Assembly (NCBI RefSeq): GCF_002233675.1
Contig: NZ_NMUQ01000002.1
Span: 744,134 to 808,133 of the forward strand
Source of the DNA: Paenibacillus herberti
Lineage (GTDB): Bacteria > Bacillota > Bacilli > Paenibacillales > Paenibacillaceae
Reading direction: 5' to 3'
DNA length: 64,000 nucleotides
The notes beneath the pieces are model-generated. The model saw only the letters and a program-made list of their open reading frames with translations, had not been told where the DNA came from and ran no database searches. Positions within the stretch are counted from its first letter, which is position 1. Each line of letters opens with the position of its first letter. Shown in pieces: positions 9,070 through 21,027 of the stretch. Made by a program: the position numbers and the translations under genes.

Positions 9070-11541
9070 ATGACGGAAATACCGTCGCAACACTCTGCTC
9101 AATTGAGACAGACGCTTGGAGGCAGGCCCGTTTTTGAACTTAACGCCGGTCAAACGGATGACCAGGTCGCCTATCTTCTGCGGGGTGCGGATTCAACTCT
9201 GTATTTTACCCCTTCACATATTGCCATGCTGTTTAGCAAACCAGTCCATAGGGAGGACCTCACCGGAACCACAACGTCATCTTCCAAAAAACAGTGGGAA
9301 ACATGGGGACTGCGCATGCGCTTTGCAGGCGCTCAAAAGCAGCCGCTTATTCAAGGACTGAACCAACTGGAAGCGACTAAAAACTATTTTGTCGGCAAGG
9401 ATGCTTCCATGTGGCGCTCCAATGTTCCGACCTTTGATAAAATCCAATACAGCGAACTCTACTCCGGTGTTGATCTGGTATTCTACTGGTCCGGCGAGCA
9501 GTTGGAGTTCGACTTTATCCTCTCGCCGGGCGGAGATCCCAGCAGCATCGTGCTGGAATTTGATGATGCGGACGAAACAATCGTCGAAGACAACGGAAGC
9601 CTTGCCGTTACCGTAAGCGGGAATCAAGTTCGGCTGCGTCCTCCAATCATTTATCAGGAACGAAGCGGCGACAAAATCGTCATAAACGGCGGATATCAGG
9701 TGCTGGAGGGCGGCAAGGTCGGGTTTGAGCTGCAGGAAGAATATGATCCTGCCCTAGCCCTCGTCATTGATCCGGTTCTGGATTATTCGACCTATCTTAG
9801 CGGAGATCTGTTTACAGTAGGCAACGGGATCGCGGTGGATGCCAACGGCAACGCCTATGTGACGGGAAGAACGATGGCGAACAACTTTCCGACTCAAGGA
9901 GCGATCCAGTCTAGCTTGGGTGGGGACACGGATGCTTTTATTACGAAATTCAGCACAGCTGGGAATACATTGATCTATTCCACTTATTTGGGCGGCAGCA
10001 ATTTTGACGAGGGTAACTCCATAACAGTTGACCGCTTCAATAACGTTTATGTAACCGGATTTACGACCTCAATAGATTTTCCAATAGCTTCCGCTGTGCA
10101 GCCTATCGCTCCTTTGAATGGGAACGCTTTTGTCACCAGTCTCGATCCTACGGGCGGTGTCTTGAATTATTCAACTTACCTTGGCGGCGACGGAGATGAT
10201 TCTGGTTTTGGAATAGCGGTGGACAGCTCCCTCAACGCTTATATTACGGGAAATACAGATTCAACCAATTTCCCGTTGCAGAATCCACTACAGCCGACTT
10301 TGCCCGCAGCGATCAGCGCCTTTGTGACGAAGCTGGCTTCAACGGGCTTGACCCTTTTGTACTCCACCTATTTTGGAGGCCCAAATTCCACTACAGCAAG
10401 CGGCATCGCCGTTGACGGCTTCAGCAATATGTATATTGCGGGGACAACAAGCACGGGCCTGCCGCTCGCCAATCCCATTCAACCCCTGTACGGCGGGGGA
10501 ATCAGCGATGCCTTTATTACCAAAATAGATGCAACCGGAGCCTCTCTGCTCTATTCGACCTATCTTGGCGGCAGCGGAGACGATACGGGTGCAGGCATTG
10601 CCGTCGACACCTTTGGAAACGCCTATGTGACGGGCTCCACGCCGTCCACCGATTTCCCGACGGCCAATGCGGTCCAGCCTGCTCTTGGAGGGGGCAATGA
10701 TGCTTTTGTATGCAAAATCAACACGGCTGGCAGCGGATTTATTTTCTCCACCTATTTGGGCGGCTCCGCGGATGATTTCGGCTTCGGCGTCGCAACCGAT
10801 CCATTTGCTAATACCTATGTGACGGGGGTTACAGATTCGTTTAATTTCCCGCTGGCCAATCCGCTCCAATCCACAACAGACGGAGCCGATGCTTTTATTA
10901 CCAAGCTTAACCTGAACGGCGCCTTTATCTATTCCACTTATCTGGGGGGCTCTAATCCGGACGCGGGACAATCGATTGCGGCGGACTTTAGCGGCAACGC
11001 CTATGTGACCGGGGCAACAACCTCACTTGACTTTCCGGTGGTAAATCCGTTCCAGCCGTCGTTGGAGGCGATTCCGGCCGCATTTGTGTCCAAAATAACC
11101 GAGGTCGTCGCCGTCGGGCCCACTGGACCGACCGGTGCGACTGGAGCGACTGGAGCGACCGGCGCGGGCGGTGCGACCGGCTCCACAGGACCGACAGGGC
11201 CGATAGGACTTTCCGTTACAGGGCCGACAGGCGCTACGGGGCTTTCCATTACAGGATCGACAGGAGCGTCAGGCACCGAGGGGGCCACCGGGCCCGTCGG
11301 AGCGGCGGGGATGATGGGACTGCCGGGACTACCGGGAACGGAAGGTTCAACCGGTGCAACCGGGCTGACCGGCATGAAAGGCAGCACGGGATCTTCCGGC
11401 CCCCGCGGACAGAGAGGGCGCCGCGGTCCCGCCGGCAAAACGATTAAAATCGTTAAAATCATCCGAATCAACTGCCGCTGCCGACACAAGCGGCATAAAT
11501 GCTGCAAGAAGCACCCGAAGAAGCGCCGCTCGGGACGGTAA
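9070..11541 (+). CDS. Collagen-stalked SBBP beta-propeller protein 1 (short form)
   Basis: First of nine paralogues, 823 aa. The start at 9070 is set by AGGAGG (9057-9062), the same leader as its paralogues. Domains: N-terminal conserved domain, about residues 1-235 ([31 protein letters not shown]); seven SBBP repeats, about 236-677, each of the form STYLGG...GIAVD..GNAYVTG...DFP; Gly-X-Y collagen tract 683-788 (34 triplets with two GLSxT interruptions); then a tail rich in Arg, Lys, His and Cys. There is no signal peptide or membrane span. It is the odd member: the collagen tract is about 47 residues shorter and the C-terminal helical domain of the other eight is absent, replaced by the basic Cys/His tail. 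Function is unknown; a spore-surface structural role is inferred from the promoter, the collagen type and the lack of a secretion signal. Confidence 0.9.
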   Translation: MTEIPSQHSAQLRQTLGGRPVFELNAGQTDDQVAYLLRGADSTLYFTPSHIAMLFSKPVHREDLTGTTTSSSKKQWETWGLRMRFAGAQKQPLIQGLNQLEATKNYFVGKDASMWRSNVPTFDKIQYSELYSGVDLVFYWSGEQLEFDFILSPGGDPSSIVLEFDDADETIVEDNGSLAVTVSGNQVRLRPPIIYQERSGDKIVINGGYQVLEGGKVGFELQEEYDPALALVIDPVLDYSTYLSGDLFTVGNGIAVDANGNAYVTGRTMANNFPTQGAIQSSLGGDTDAFITKFSTAGNTLIYSTYLGGSNFDEGNSITVDRFNNVYVTGFTTSIDFPIASAVQPIAPLNGNAFVTSLDPTGGVLNYSTYLGGDGDDSGFGIAVDSSLNAYITGNTDSTNFPLQNPLQPTLPAAISAFVTKLASTGLTLLYSTYFGGPNSTTASGIAVDGFSNMYIAGTTSTGLPLANPIQPLYGGGISDAFITKIDATGASLLYSTYLGGSGDDTGAGIAVDTFGNAYVTGSTPSTDFPTANAVQPALGGGNDAFVCKINTAGSGFIFSTYLGGSADDFGFGVATDPFANTYVTGVTDSFNFPLANPLQSTTDGADAFITKLNLNGAFIYSTYLGGSNPDAGQSIAADFSGNAYVTGATTSLDFPVVNPFQPSLEAIPAAFVSKITEVVAVGPTGPTGATGATGATGAGGATGSTGPTGPIGLSVTGPTGATGLSITGSTGASGTEGATGPVGAAGMMGLPGLPGTEGSTGATGLTGMKGSTGSSGPRGQRGRRGPAGKTIKIVKIIRINCRCRHKRHKCCKKHPKKRRSGR

Positions 11542-11554
11542 AGGGCTCCGTCCC
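11532..11554 (+). terminator. Hairpin overlapping the stop codon of gene 1
   Basis: GGGACGG (11532-11538) pairs with CCGTCCC (11548-11554) across the stop codon. A pyrimidine-rich stretch ending in CCCTTT follows. The T-run is weak, so termination is tentative. Confidence 0.4.
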
Positions 11555-11601
11555 ACCGCCTCTTCCCTTTAGGCAGCCCATTTTCAGAAATTGGTGTCGT
11601 T

Positions 11602-11637
11602 CGCCCTTGCCAGCTTCCACCTATAGAAAATACAATA
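11602..11637 (+). promoter_or_regulatory. Shared cluster promoter, copy in front of gene 2
   Basis: CGCCCTTGCCAG (11602-11613) is followed 28 nt later by ATACAATA (11630-11637) and TCAAATCA. The upstream box has GCC in place of ACC, so the -35 match is weaker than in other copies. Confidence 0.55.
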
Positions 11638-11668
11638 TCAAATCAAAAAAGGAATGGGAGGCGCAGCA

Positions 11669-14527
11669 ATGACCGATTCAACGAGGCAGGTCGCTGCCCC
11701 ATTAAGGTCAATACCGAACAGCCGTCCTGTGTTCGAACTCAATGCGGGCCAATCGGATTCGCAGGTCGCTTACCTTTTGAGAAGTCACGATTCAACCTTA
11801 TACTTTACCCCTTCCCATATCGCCATGATGTTCAGCGAGCTGCTTCCGGACACGGCTACAGCCGCCAACAGGACAGGGATGGAATGGGAAACATGGGGGC
11901 TGCGCATGCACTTTGTAGGCGCCCAGAACAATCCGGTTATTAGCGGCCAGGAGCGCTTGAATGCCTTGAAACATTACTATCGCGGGCAGGATTCAGCCAA
12001 ATGGCAGACCGGCATTCCAACCTACGATAAAGTAAAGTACAGCGGACTGTACCCCGGCATTGACATGTTATTCTATCGCAATCAGCATGAGCTGGAATTC
12101 GACTTTATTGTATCACCCGGAGCGAATCCGAATCATATTAGGCTACAATTCGAGAGTACCGGCGGAGTCGAACTCGACGAGGAAGGCAATTTGAACGTTC
12201 AGACCTTCAAATATCCGCTTCAACTGCGTAAACCCTTTATTTATCAAGAAATTAACGGGGAAAAAGTGGCGATTGACGGAGAATACGTCCTGCTGGGACT
12301 GGATACAGTCGGATTTAAGCTGAACGAGGAATACAATCGGTCGCTTCCGCTTATCATCGACCCCGTGCTGGGTTACTCCACTTATCTTGGCGGTACGGAC
12401 GGCAGCTCGCAAGGCTTCGGCATTGCCGTTGACGCCGCCAACAACGCTCATGTTACGGGAGCAACGATGGCTACCGATTTCCCGACAGCAAGTCCGATTC
12501 AAGCTGCACTAGCCGGAGCCAGTGATGTTTTTATTACTAAATTCGACCCAACCGGCACTACCTTAATCTATTCCACGTATTTGGGCGGCTCGCTCACCGA
12601 TATCGGACGATCCATCGCCATTGACCGCTTCGATAACTGTTATGTGACCGGCAGCACGACTTCAACCGATTATCCACTTACAACATTTACTCTATTCCCC
12701 GTTGCACCAAGCGGAACCAATGCGCTTGTATCAAGCCTTGATCCTACAGGGCTGCTGAATTATTCCACCTACTTGGGCGGGAGCGGCGATGATATCGGAT
12801 TTGGCGTCGCAGTCAATTCAAACCGGAATATTTATGTAACAGGAAGCACCAACTCCACCGACTTTCCTACAGAAGGCCCTTTTCAAGGAACGCTTCCCGG
12901 ATCGAGCGCCGCTTTTGTCACAGAAATATTCTGGAGCTTCTTTAATAATTTTATAATCTTCTCGACCTACTTTGGCGGCACGAGCACGACCGTTGGCCAA
13001 AGCATCGCTGTTGATGCAACCTTTGAATGTTTTGTTACGGGAACTACCTCCTCGCCGGATCTTCCTCTGGCTAGTCCTATTCAGCCTCTTTATGGCGGAG
13101 GAGCCAGTGATGCCTTTGCAACCAAATTCACTTCAGACGGGACCGCCCTTGTCTTCTCCACCTTCCTGGGCGGAAGCGCAGCCGACACTGGCGGCGGTAT
13201 CGCAGTTGATACCTTCGGCTTCTGTTATGTCGCCGGAACAACCTTCTCCACCGACTTTCCTACGGCCAATCCGGCACAGCTGGCCAACGGCGGAGGCAGC
13301 GATGCCTTTGTTTGTAAATTGGACCCTACAGGAAGCACCTTCCTCTTCTCCACCTACCTGGGCGGAGTCGGCGCGGATACCGGGAACGATGTCGCTACAG
13401 ACCCGTTCGGAAACACTTATGTGACGGGTGATACCGGTTCGGTGAATTTCCCGCTCGCCGATCCGTTTCAGGCTACTACCGACGGTGCAGATGCGTTTGC
13501 AGCCAAATTCAACGGCGCCGGCTCGTTTGTTTACTCCACGTTTTTGGGCGGCTCCGCTGTCGATTCCGGCCAATCCATTGCCGCCGACTCGACGGGTAAT
13601 GCCTATCTTACCGGCTTTACATCCTCAACTGACTTTCCGTTAGCAAGCCCGTTTCAGTCAACCAATTCCTTTTTCCCAAGCGCGTTCGTGACAAAGCTGG
13701 TTCAGCAAGTCACTGGTCCGCCTGGACCGACCGGACCCAGCGGTCCGACTGGGCCGACCGGAGATACCGGCGGCCCCGGACCTACTGGACCGGACGGTCC
13801 ACCGGGGCCGACGGGAGCCACCGGGCCCGCGATTCCGGGTCCCACTGGGCCGACCGGATTGACGGGACCGAATGGACCGACCGGAACGACCGGACCTAAC
13901 GGAGGCACGGGAGCGACCGGATCTAGCGGGCCGGTGGGCGCGATTGGACCGGCAGGCTTCCCTGGCGCAATGGGACCGATGGGTGCAGTTGGCGCCGCAG
14001 GACCGATCGGCGCCATAGGAGTACCAGGGTCAAGCGGTTCGCCTGGAGCGGCCGGTTCCCCCGGAGCAGCCGGATTAGCCGGTATGACCGGGCCAGCCGG
14101 ATTTCCTGGCGCCAGAGGCGGCTCCGGCCCCAAAGGTTTAACCGGAGCGACCGGACCACGGGGAGAAGACGGCGAGATGATCAAGGTCACGCGCGTCGTA
14201 CGCATCGTCAAGGTTCTGCCATGCAAGCCCCGCAAAGAGCCCCACAAGGCGGAAGTGCTGAGGCTGGCTCGCGAGATTAAAGGGCTGCTGGGCTCCGACC
14301 CTTGTCTCGAATTCCTGGAAGGAACGCTCAAGCGGCTTATCGCCCACATTAAACAATGCAAGTTCAAAAGCGCTCTCCTGACGCTGAACAAATTCGAGGA
14401 GCAGTTCTTAATAGTAGCGGAAGACGGACAAATTTCGTCAGCCACAGCCAAAAAAGTTTTCCGCCTCAGCGGAGATCTGCATGATCTGCTCCTCAAGCTG
14501 AGACGGAGATCAACTAAGTACGGTTGA
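11669..14527 (+). CDS. Collagen-stalked SBBP beta-propeller protein 2
   Basis: Family member of 952 aa. The ATG at 11669 is chosen over the ATG at 11654 because the latter lies inside the ribosome site GGGAGG, and all paralogues start at this position. N-terminal domain about 1-232 ([18 protein letters not shown]); seven SBBP repeats about 233-677, with the fourth divergent ([12 protein letters not shown]); Gly-X-Y tract 683-834 (one GPAIP interruption); then a linker [17 protein letters not shown] and a helical domain of roughly 100 residues ending in a basic tail. There is no secretion signal. It carries its own cluster promoter and is followed by a minus-strand glycosyltransferase gene. 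Confidence 0.9.
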   Translation: MTDSTRQVAAPLRSIPNSRPVFELNAGQSDSQVAYLLRSHDSTLYFTPSHIAMMFSELLPDTATAANRTGMEWETWGLRMHFVGAQNNPVISGQERLNALKHYYRGQDSAKWQTGIPTYDKVKYSGLYPGIDMLFYRNQHELEFDFIVSPGANPNHIRLQFESTGGVELDEEGNLNVQTFKYPLQLRKPFIYQEINGEKVAIDGEYVLLGLDTVGFKLNEEYNRSLPLIIDPVLGYSTYLGGTDGSSQGFGIAVDAANNAHVTGATMATDFPTASPIQAALAGASDVFITKFDPTGTTLIYSTYLGGSLTDIGRSIAIDRFDNCYVTGSTTSTDYPLTTFTLFPVAPSGTNALVSSLDPTGLLNYSTYLGGSGDDIGFGVAVNSNRNIYVTGSTNSTDFPTEGPFQGTLPGSSAAFVTEIFWSFFNNFIIFSTYFGGTSTTVGQSIAVDATFECFVTGTTSSPDLPLASPIQPLYGGGASDAFATKFTSDGTALVFSTFLGGSAADTGGGIAVDTFGFCYVAGTTFSTDFPTANPAQLANGGGSDAFVCKLDPTGSTFLFSTYLGGVGADTGNDVATDPFGNTYVTGDTGSVNFPLADPFQATTDGADAFAAKFNGAGSFVYSTFLGGSAVDSGQSIAADSTGNAYLTGFTSSTDFPLASPFQSTNSFFPSAFVTKLVQQVTGPPGPTGPSGPTGPTGDTGGPGPTGPDGPPGPTGATGPAIPGPTGPTGLTGPNGPTGTTGPNGGTGATGSSGPVGAIGPAGFPGAMGPMGAVGAAGPIGAIGVPGSSGSPGAAGSPGAAGLAGMTGPAGFPGARGGSGPKGLTGATGPRGEDGEMIKVTRVVRIVKVLPCKPRKEPHKAEVLRLAREIKGLLGSDPCLEFLEGTLKRLIAHIKQCKFKSALLTLNKFEEQFLIVAEDGQISSATAKKVFRLSGDLHDLLLKLRRRSTKYG

Positions 14528-14587
14528 TCCTTCCCATGGCACTCCATTGCGGCCGCCGATTCATTGATTTATTTCATAGCAAGGTCA

Positions 14588-14614
14588 AAGCTCCGTCGCT
14601 TTTCGGCGGAGCTT
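14588..14614. terminator. Weak hairpin between convergent gene 2 and the glycosyltransferase
   Basis: AAGCTCCG and CGGAGCTT form an 8-bp stem. No T-run follows on the plus strand; it may still separate the two convergent transcripts. Confidence 0.35.
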
Positions 14615-14637
14615 CGGCTACTGCCGGCAGAGCAGCT

Positions 14638-15705
14638 CTATACGCTCTCCCCTCTTTTCTTGAATCGCGCTTCGAAAAAAAGCTTATTTCCGAGCATCCG
14701 CTGATCCTGCGGTCGAAAACGCAGTGCCTGTTCGTTATGCTCCCAGGCAAGCCGCTCCTGACCGAGCCGGTAATAACAAACGCTTAGCTGAACATGAGGC
14801 AGCCAGGTCCAGCACTGCTCGTTGCGGAAGCCCCAATCCTCCTTGGGCTCCTCAAGATCCGTCGCAAGCTTATACCAGAATACGGCGATGGAAAACTGCT
14901 CTTTTTGCAAAAAATGATAGCCTAATCGGCAGCAAATTTCCGCTGTAGGTGTAGCGTATTCAAGCGCCTTCAGCGCCGCCTTACATTCCTTGTCATGCTC
15001 ACCCAACCGGTAATAACAGTCCGACAGCTTGTCGCAAGCCGTGACTTTGTCCGCTACCCATCCCTGCTCCATCTCTAAAAACCTTTCATATTGCTGCGCG
15101 GCTCTCGCAAGATCGCCGTTGTCGCGCAGCTCATTGGCAAAATAATAGTGATCGCGGGGAGACAGCTCCGCTCCGCTGCGCAATTTATTTTCATAGATGG
15201 CCAGATTTCTGCCCTTCGCATCATGAACACGCTTATGCGTAACCGCAATATCGGTATCGATTACATTGCCCGACACATCCAAGTATTCATGGACCGCACC
15301 GTACCACTTGAACTGCAGGGAGCGTTTGACAAGCCTATTGCGCCTGAATTTGAGATTGACTTTGCCGTAATCGTCAAAAGAATAGTGATAGAACATCGAA
15401 CAGGCGTCGGTTGTAGGAGCCAGCTCCGCTTTGAGAGCGAGCAGCTTGTTCCGATCCTCCTCCAGCAGCACATCGTCGGCATCCAGCCAAAAGATATAAT
15501 CCTGGCTCGCTTGACTGAAAGCATAGTTTCGCGCCGCTGAAAAATCGTCTACCCACGCAAAATCAAGCACATGATCCGTATACTTACGGGCTATTTCCTT
15601 CGTCCGGTCGGTCGAGCCCGTGTCAGCGATAATAATCTCGTCAGCGACTCCCCGCACGGAAAGCAAACATTGTTCCAGCAGTTTCTCTTCGTTTTTCACA
15701 ATCAT
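14638..15705 (-). CDS. Family 2 glycosyltransferase with TPR-like C-terminal repeats
   Basis: GT-A fold glycosyltransferase of at least 355 aa. Visible are MIVKNEEKLLEQCLLSV and IIIADTGSTDRTKEIA (nucleotide-sugar site), and the catalytic DxD-type motif WLDADDVL near residue 75. The C-terminal half is TPR-like (ARAAQQYERFLEMEQ; LSDCYYRLGEHDKE). Relatives usually begin PTISLCMIVKNEE, and here the frame continues upstream with exactly those residues but lacks an ATG. Either a CTG at 15726 starts it, or one base has been lost in the GGGG run at 15732-15735 that would link it to an ATG at 15746. It is embedded among collagen-like proteins rich in Gly-X-Thr triplets, so O-glycosylation of those threonines is an attractive but untested role. 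Confidence 0.85.
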   Translation of the reverse strand: MIVKNEEKLLEQCLLSVRGVADEIIIADTGSTDRTKEIARKYTDHVLDFAWVDDFSAARNYAFSQASQDYIFWLDADDVLLEEDRNKLLALKAELAPTTDACSMFYHYSFDDYGKVNLKFRRNRLVKRSLQFKWYGAVHEYLDVSGNVIDTDIAVTHKRVHDAKGRNLAIYENKLRSGAELSPRDHYYFANELRDNGDLARAAQQYERFLEMEQGWVADKVTACDKLSDCYYRLGEHDKECKAALKALEYATPTAEICCRLGYHFLQKEQFSIAVFWYKLATDLEEPKEDWGFRNEQCWTWLPHVQLSVCYYRLGQERLAWEHNEQALRFRPQDQRMLGNKLFFEARFKKRGESV

Positions 15706-15844
15706 ACAAAGGCTGATCGTCGGCAGTGGATTCCCCGCCCTTCCATGATGTCTTATCTGCCCGGCATTCCCCTATTCCTACTGTATTCCAGCCCAGGCCC
15801 AGCTGTTCTAAACGCCATGCCTAATTATGAAGAGACCGGATAAA

Positions 15845-15879
15845 CGCCGTTACCCGCCTTCACCTAGGAAGATACGATA
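15845..15879 (+). promoter_or_regulatory. Shared cluster promoter, copy in front of beta-helix gene A
   Basis: CGCCGTTACCCG (15845-15856) is followed after 27 nt by ATACGATA (15872-15879). The same promoter type therefore serves both the collagen family and the beta-helix family. Confidence 0.5.
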
Positions 15880-15914
15880 TAGATGAAAGATTCATTCCAG
15901 GGAGGTACAATGTT

Positions 15915-18032
15915 ATGTCCATTCAATCCATGATTAATGACGCCATTACTTCGGGACAGCCCGAACTCGTTATCGCTCCTGGAGTTTACCCCCTTACTGC
16001 CACTTTAAGCATCCTCGGCGCCAACGGGCTGACCATCGTTGCGGATGGCGTTACCTTCCTCATGACGGTGTTTACCCGGGTGATGAATGTGGGCAATTGC
16101 ACCAATTTCACCTTTCAGGGACTAACGATCAACTATAATCCGCTTCCCTTCACACAAGGCGTCGTTACGGCTACCAATTATGTCACGGTACCCAACACGA
16201 TTACAGTTAAGCTAGATCAGGGGTACCCTGTCAAAGCTTACGGTCGGCTTGAGGTATACAGCCCCTACACCCGCAAAAACAAAGAATTCTCAGGGGCAAA
16301 TAACGGCACATCCTCCGTCTTTAATCCTGCTGATCCGACATCGCTCATCGTCTCCGGAGTAAGCGCGGGCATCGATGTGGGCGACTTAGTCACGCTCTCA
16401 GGCGGACCTATCACTCCCCATTCCATTCAGGTGTTCAACTCCTCCTTCACAACTTGGCGGAATATTACTCTGTATACCTCGAGCGGCTTTGGTTACATTG
16501 AAGGCAGCGGTATATGCGGCAGTATCCTGGATAATTTCAACGTCATACCGGGCCCGAAGCCGGCTGGCGCTATTCGCCCTCCGCTGCTGTCCAGCATATT
16601 TGACGCCATGCAATTCAACAATATTCAACTCGGTCCAAATGTTCAGAACTGCACGATCAAAAACGCCGGCGACGATTCCTTCAGTATTCAGACTCCGGCT
16701 TATATGACGGTTCTTAACGCTTCAGGCAACTCCGCCTATATTGCTTTCCGCACCGCTGCCCCGCTTCCCCTTCCGGCCGGAGATACGCTAGGCCCGTTTT
16801 TTGCCGATCAGGCTACTATCGTCAGCGCAACTTTAGTCCCCTATGGCAGCTTTCCAATCGACCCTACCATTCAGATGGAAATCGATAACGCTCAGCCCGG
16901 AGATCCATTTTTCATTAACAAAAATCAGATTTATCTCATCGTGTTTACCGCTGTGCCGCCGTTCGGAGCAGGGTCCTTCGTGTTCAACCCCCGCTTTTGC
17001 GGAACCGGATTTATTTATAGCAACAATACGATTTACAGCAAAGGAAGACTGCTAATAAAAGGAATCAACGGCTTCATCGAAAACAATAGGATTACAAACT
17101 CCATACGCCCGATCGTCATGACACCGGAGGGCAATGCGGATACTCAATCGGGCTGCGCCCAAAACCTGCAAATAAGAGGTAACTATATTCTCCGAGCAGG
17201 CTACTACCAATCCGCTTTCACAACGAATCAGGCTGGCGCAATCTGTTTTGCCTCCTATGAGGTAGTGAGCGTAAAGGCTTTTGATCAAATGGTCATTGAG
17301 GACAATACCTTTGACAGCAATGAAGGGTTAAACCTGCAAGTCGTCAACTGCGAGGATATGCAAATAACGAATAATATCTTTCTCAACACGCATTGCAATG
17401 ACAACGGCACCAACGGCGGAATGTATAATATCGACCAATCAACCGACATCTTCATTTTCAACTCCGACACCGTTGCGATAACAGGCAATACAATCGACCA
17501 TATGGGTCCACAGGGCTCTATCCCGGTTGTGCTGTCGACCGGCGCCACCAATGTGACCGGCCTGCCTGGCGGGGCCCTGCTGCTAAGCAAAACCAACCCT
17601 CCGATCAATACGGCCCTAACCTATGCCATTATTAACCGCGGCTCGACCAAAGCGCTGCAAACGGTTTTGAACGGAGTAAGCGATAATACAAACGTCGAGC
17701 AGGAAACATTCAACGCCGCCGTTTTATCTCAGCACTGGCAGCTAATTCCGAATGGGTTTTACTTTAATATTTTACATGTCGCCAGCGGCAAATTCCTGGA
17801 TATTGCCGGATCATCGCTTGCACCGGGAGCGAATGCCGTTATTTTCACACCCAACGGAAGCTTAAGCCAGCAGTGGGCGGTGTTTATATCCAGAATTAGC
17901 TTTCTTAAAATCAAAAACGTCAACAGCGGCATGAATTTGACGCTGAGCGGAAACGCCAATGGCGTGCTGTGCTTGCAGCAGATTGACAGTGTATCGGCTA
18001 CCCAGGAGTTTCAACTCACAGTAGTCGTGTAA
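15915..18032 (+). CDS. Right-handed beta-helix protein with C-terminal ricin-type lectin domain (A)
   Basis: Protein of 705 aa. The start at 15915 follows AGGGAGG by 9 nt. Residues 1 to about 560 look like a pectate-lyase-like parallel beta-helix: an N-terminal cap ([15 protein letters not shown]), many short Asn/Gly-rich turns such as [34 protein letters not shown] and [15 protein letters not shown]. Residues about 565-705 form a ricin-B type beta-trefoil with QxW-like signatures SQHWQ and SQQWA and [10 protein letters not shown]. There is no signal peptide. It may bind or modify glycans at the same surface as the collagen-propeller proteins; no catalytic residues could be assigned. Paralogues B and C lie 18-20 kb downstream. 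Confidence 0.85.
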   Translation: MSIQSMINDAITSGQPELVIAPGVYPLTATLSILGANGLTIVADGVTFLMTVFTRVMNVGNCTNFTFQGLTINYNPLPFTQGVVTATNYVTVPNTITVKLDQGYPVKAYGRLEVYSPYTRKNKEFSGANNGTSSVFNPADPTSLIVSGVSAGIDVGDLVTLSGGPITPHSIQVFNSSFTTWRNITLYTSSGFGYIEGSGICGSILDNFNVIPGPKPAGAIRPPLLSSIFDAMQFNNIQLGPNVQNCTIKNAGDDSFSIQTPAYMTVLNASGNSAYIAFRTAAPLPLPAGDTLGPFFADQATIVSATLVPYGSFPIDPTIQMEIDNAQPGDPFFINKNQIYLIVFTAVPPFGAGSFVFNPRFCGTGFIYSNNTIYSKGRLLIKGINGFIENNRITNSIRPIVMTPEGNADTQSGCAQNLQIRGNYILRAGYYQSAFTTNQAGAICFASYEVVSVKAFDQMVIEDNTFDSNEGLNLQVVNCEDMQITNNIFLNTHCNDNGTNGGMYNIDQSTDIFIFNSDTVAITGNTIDHMGPQGSIPVVLSTGATNVTGLPGGALLLSKTNPPINTALTYAIINRGSTKALQTVLNGVSDNTNVEQETFNAAVLSQHWQLIPNGFYFNILHVASGKFLDIAGSSLAPGANAVIFTPNGSLSQQWAVFISRISFLKIKNVNSGMNLTLSGNANGVLCLQQIDSVSATQEFQLTVVV

Positions 18033-18062
18033 TAGGGCCTAATTATGTCCCGGCATGGCACA

Positions 18063-18097
18063 TGCCCGGACCTGCCTTTAGCGGAAGCGATACAATA
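18063..18097 (+). promoter_or_regulatory. Shared cluster promoter in front of the gene 3-4-5 operon
   Basis: TGCCCGGACCTG (18063-18074) and ATACAATA (18090-18097) are spaced 27 nt start to start; ACAGATCAA follows as in the copy before gene 1. Confidence 0.6.
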
Positions 18098-18130
18098 ACA
18101 GATCAAGTTCTTTTGTCAGGAGGCGCAGCC

Positions 18131-21022
18131 ATGAACGCATCGTCAATGGAGCCATCAGCCCGGATCAGGCCGGTTCATCCGAGTCAGCCTGTGTTCGAGC
18201 ATAATGCGGGACAATCAGACCCGCGGGTTGCCTATCTTCTAAGAGATCAGGATTCAACCTTTTACTTTACCCCCGCGCATGCCGATATGATATTCGGCAA
18301 ACCGTTGCAGACCAGCGAGCCTGCATACGATGCAGCTTCTTTATCGCGGATGCAATGGGAAGCCTGGGGACTTCGCATGAACTTTATCGGCGCTAGCCCG
18401 GAAACGCGGATAGAGGGCTGCAATCTTCTGGACGGAATTAAAAACTATTTTGTCGGGCGGGATGCATACAAATGGCGTACGGGCATACGGACGTTCGAGC
18501 AGATAAAATATATGGGTCTTTATCCCGGTATCGACATGTTGTTCTATCTCAACGACTCCCAGCTGGAATTCGATTTTATTGTTGCTCCCGGGGCCGATTG
18601 GCGGCAAATTGCACTGGAATTTGAAGGCACGGATTGGCTGCGAATTGATGCGGAAGGCAACTTCCATGCTGGAGTAAACGAGCAATCCATCTGTTTACGG
18701 AAGCCGTTTATTTACCAGGTGGATGAGCAGGGAAAGCAGGTTCAGATTAAGGGCGGATATGTTGTTCGAAGTAAACGCCGGATTGGATTCGAGCCCGCCT
18801 CCACTTATGATGACTCTCTCCCGCTTATTATTGATCCGGTACTAACCTATTCGACCTACCTCGGGGGCAGCGACGTTACGACTGGACTTGGCATTGCGGT
18901 AGACGCCTCCGGAAGCGCCTATGTGACGGGGCTTACTTTCGCAACGGACTACCCCACTCTGGGTCCGATTCAGGGGACACTGGCAGGCGGGTCCGACGTC
19001 GTGATCAGCAAATTCTCTCCAGCGGGCAACACGCTCCTTTATTCCACCTATCTGGGCGGCAGCGATCTTGATTCCGGAAATGCGATCACGGTTGATGCGT
19101 TCAACAATGCCTATGTAACCGGGTATACGGATTCCGTGGACTTTCCGACAACTTCCGGTGCTTTCCAAACGACTCCTCTCCCTTCCACAAACGCCTTTGT
19201 TAGCAAGCTCGATCCTACCGGCGGCATCCTGCTCTTCTCGACCTATCTGGGCGGAAACGATGTCGATATCGGAAACGGCATCGCTGTCGACATTACAGGT
19301 GTCACTTATATTACGGGAACAACGCTATCAAGCAATTTTCCGTTGGTCGACCCGTTCCAAAGCTCATTTTTCGCAGTCAACACGGCCTTTGTAACCAAGC
19401 TTAATGCAGCGGGGAACGCCCTGCTGTACTCCACTTATCTAAGCGGGACCATCTTCACCAACGGGGCCGCTATCGCAGTCGACCGCTACGGGCAATTTTA
19501 TGCAGCAGGATCAACGAATGTTAATTTCCCTACCGTAAATCCTTTTCAGCCTTCCTTCGGCGGCGGTACCAGCGACGCCTATGTCGTCAAGTTTGCTACA
19601 GTCGGCTCCGTGACCAGTGTGATCTATTCAACTTATGTTGGGGGCACCCAAGCCGATTACGGAACAGGCGTCGCGACGGATATGAGCGGGAACGCCTATG
19701 TCACCGGTTATACCAATTCTCTGAATTTCCCTGTGCTGGATCCCATTCAGGCTGCCAACGGCGGTCTTAATGACGCTTTTGTAAGCAAGCTGGGACCAAG
19801 CGGAACTCTGATCTATTCGACTTATTTGGGAGGCAGCGGCAACGATCAGGGGAACGGAATCTCGGCTGATAATTTGGGCAATGTCTATGTCACCGGTTGG
19901 TCGGCCTCAATCAACTTTCCGCTGGCCAATCCATTCCAAAACACGCTGTTCGGGAGTGCAAGCGCCTTTGTAGCCAAGCTTAATTCAAGCCCAGCGTTTA
20001 TTTATTCCACCTATTTGGGAGGGAATAACAACAATCAAGGAACGGCAATCACATCCGATTCTTTCGGAAGCGCCTATGTGACCGGACTGACTTCCTCGAT
20101 CAACTTCCCTTTGGCCAATCCATTCCAGAATAATCAGCCGGCCCCGGGTCTGCAAAGCGCATTTGTGTCCAAATTCGAAGATACCACCCAAGTCGGACCG
20201 ACAGGGCCGTCGGGACCGGCAGGGCCGGCAGGGCCAACGGGCGCGACAGGGCCAACGGGGGGCTCAAGCCCCGGACCGAATGGACCGACTGGAGCGACTG
20301 GACCGACAGGCACAACCGGAGCTACGGGCGTGACGGGTCCGACCGGCATAGGCATAACCGGGCCTCAAGGGGCAACCGGTGTGACGGCTGGATCGACTGG
20401 ACCGACAGGAGCAATTGGACCTTCCGGTCCGGCAGGCGCCATTGGCGCGGCAGGTGTTACCGGACTTACAGGACCGGCCGGAATGTCCGGCCCAGTCGGT
20501 CCAGCTGGTCCTGCAGGCGCGGCTGGCCCGGCCGGTTCTGCCGGTGTGCCTGGCTCGGCAGGAGCGACGGGGCCAGTTGGACCCGCCGGCACCGCCGGTC
20601 CGGCCGGGTCAAAAGGCGCTAAAGGACCCGAAGGCCCACCAGGGCGCAATGGAAAAATTATTAAAATCGTGGAAACGATCAAAATCGTCAAGCCATGCAA
20701 ACGTAAGAGCGGCAAAACCAATTCCGCAGCCATTGCGCTGCTCCGCAAGCTCGCACGAATGCTGCGGGACGATGAGGAGCTCTGTTATCTGCTCTCCGAC
20801 ATAGCCAGAATCTCCGGATTCATCAAACGCAAAGCCTACAAAAGCGCGATGAAGTCCTTCTGCCAGCTGACCGCACATTTCAAAAAGCTCGTGAAAGAAG
20901 GAGAAATCCCATCCCGTAAAGGAAAAATACTGCTGCGCCTCTCGGACTGCCTGCTTAATGAGCTCATGCTGCTCTGCAGCCGACCGGGGCCGATCAGAAT
21001 CAGCGCTGACGAAAAGGAGTGA
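18131..21022 (+). CDS. Collagen-stalked SBBP beta-propeller protein 3
   Basis: Family member of 963 aa, first gene of a three-gene operon. The start at 18131 follows the shared AGGAGGCGCAGCC leader. N-terminal domain about 1-236 ([18 protein letters not shown]); seven SBBP repeats about 237-683; Gly-X-Y tract 689-840 with three interruptions; linker [16 protein letters not shown]; helical C-terminal domain to 963. Blade 4 reads [12 protein letters not shown], a variant shared only with protein 8, which suggests these two form a subgroup. No secretion signal is seen. Confidence 0.9.
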   Translation: MNASSMEPSARIRPVHPSQPVFEHNAGQSDPRVAYLLRDQDSTFYFTPAHADMIFGKPLQTSEPAYDAASLSRMQWEAWGLRMNFIGASPETRIEGCNLLDGIKNYFVGRDAYKWRTGIRTFEQIKYMGLYPGIDMLFYLNDSQLEFDFIVAPGADWRQIALEFEGTDWLRIDAEGNFHAGVNEQSICLRKPFIYQVDEQGKQVQIKGGYVVRSKRRIGFEPASTYDDSLPLIIDPVLTYSTYLGGSDVTTGLGIAVDASGSAYVTGLTFATDYPTLGPIQGTLAGGSDVVISKFSPAGNTLLYSTYLGGSDLDSGNAITVDAFNNAYVTGYTDSVDFPTTSGAFQTTPLPSTNAFVSKLDPTGGILLFSTYLGGNDVDIGNGIAVDITGVTYITGTTLSSNFPLVDPFQSSFFAVNTAFVTKLNAAGNALLYSTYLSGTIFTNGAAIAVDRYGQFYAAGSTNVNFPTVNPFQPSFGGGTSDAYVVKFATVGSVTSVIYSTYVGGTQADYGTGVATDMSGNAYVTGYTNSLNFPVLDPIQAANGGLNDAFVSKLGPSGTLIYSTYLGGSGNDQGNGISADNLGNVYVTGWSASINFPLANPFQNTLFGSASAFVAKLNSSPAFIYSTYLGGNNNNQGTAITSDSFGSAYVTGLTSSINFPLANPFQNNQPAPGLQSAFVSKFEDTTQVGPTGPSGPAGPAGPTGATGPTGGSSPGPNGPTGATGPTGTTGATGVTGPTGIGITGPQGATGVTAGSTGPTGAIGPSGPAGAIGAAGVTGLTGPAGMSGPVGPAGPAGAAGPAGSAGVPGSAGATGPVGPAGTAGPAGSKGAKGPEGPPGRNGKIIKIVETIKIVKPCKRKSGKTNSAAIALLRKLARMLRDDEELCYLLSDIARISGFIKRKAYKSAMKSFCQLTAHFKKLVKEGEIPSRKGKILLRLSDCLLNELMLLCSRPGPIRISADEKE

Positions 21023-21027
21023 TGAGC

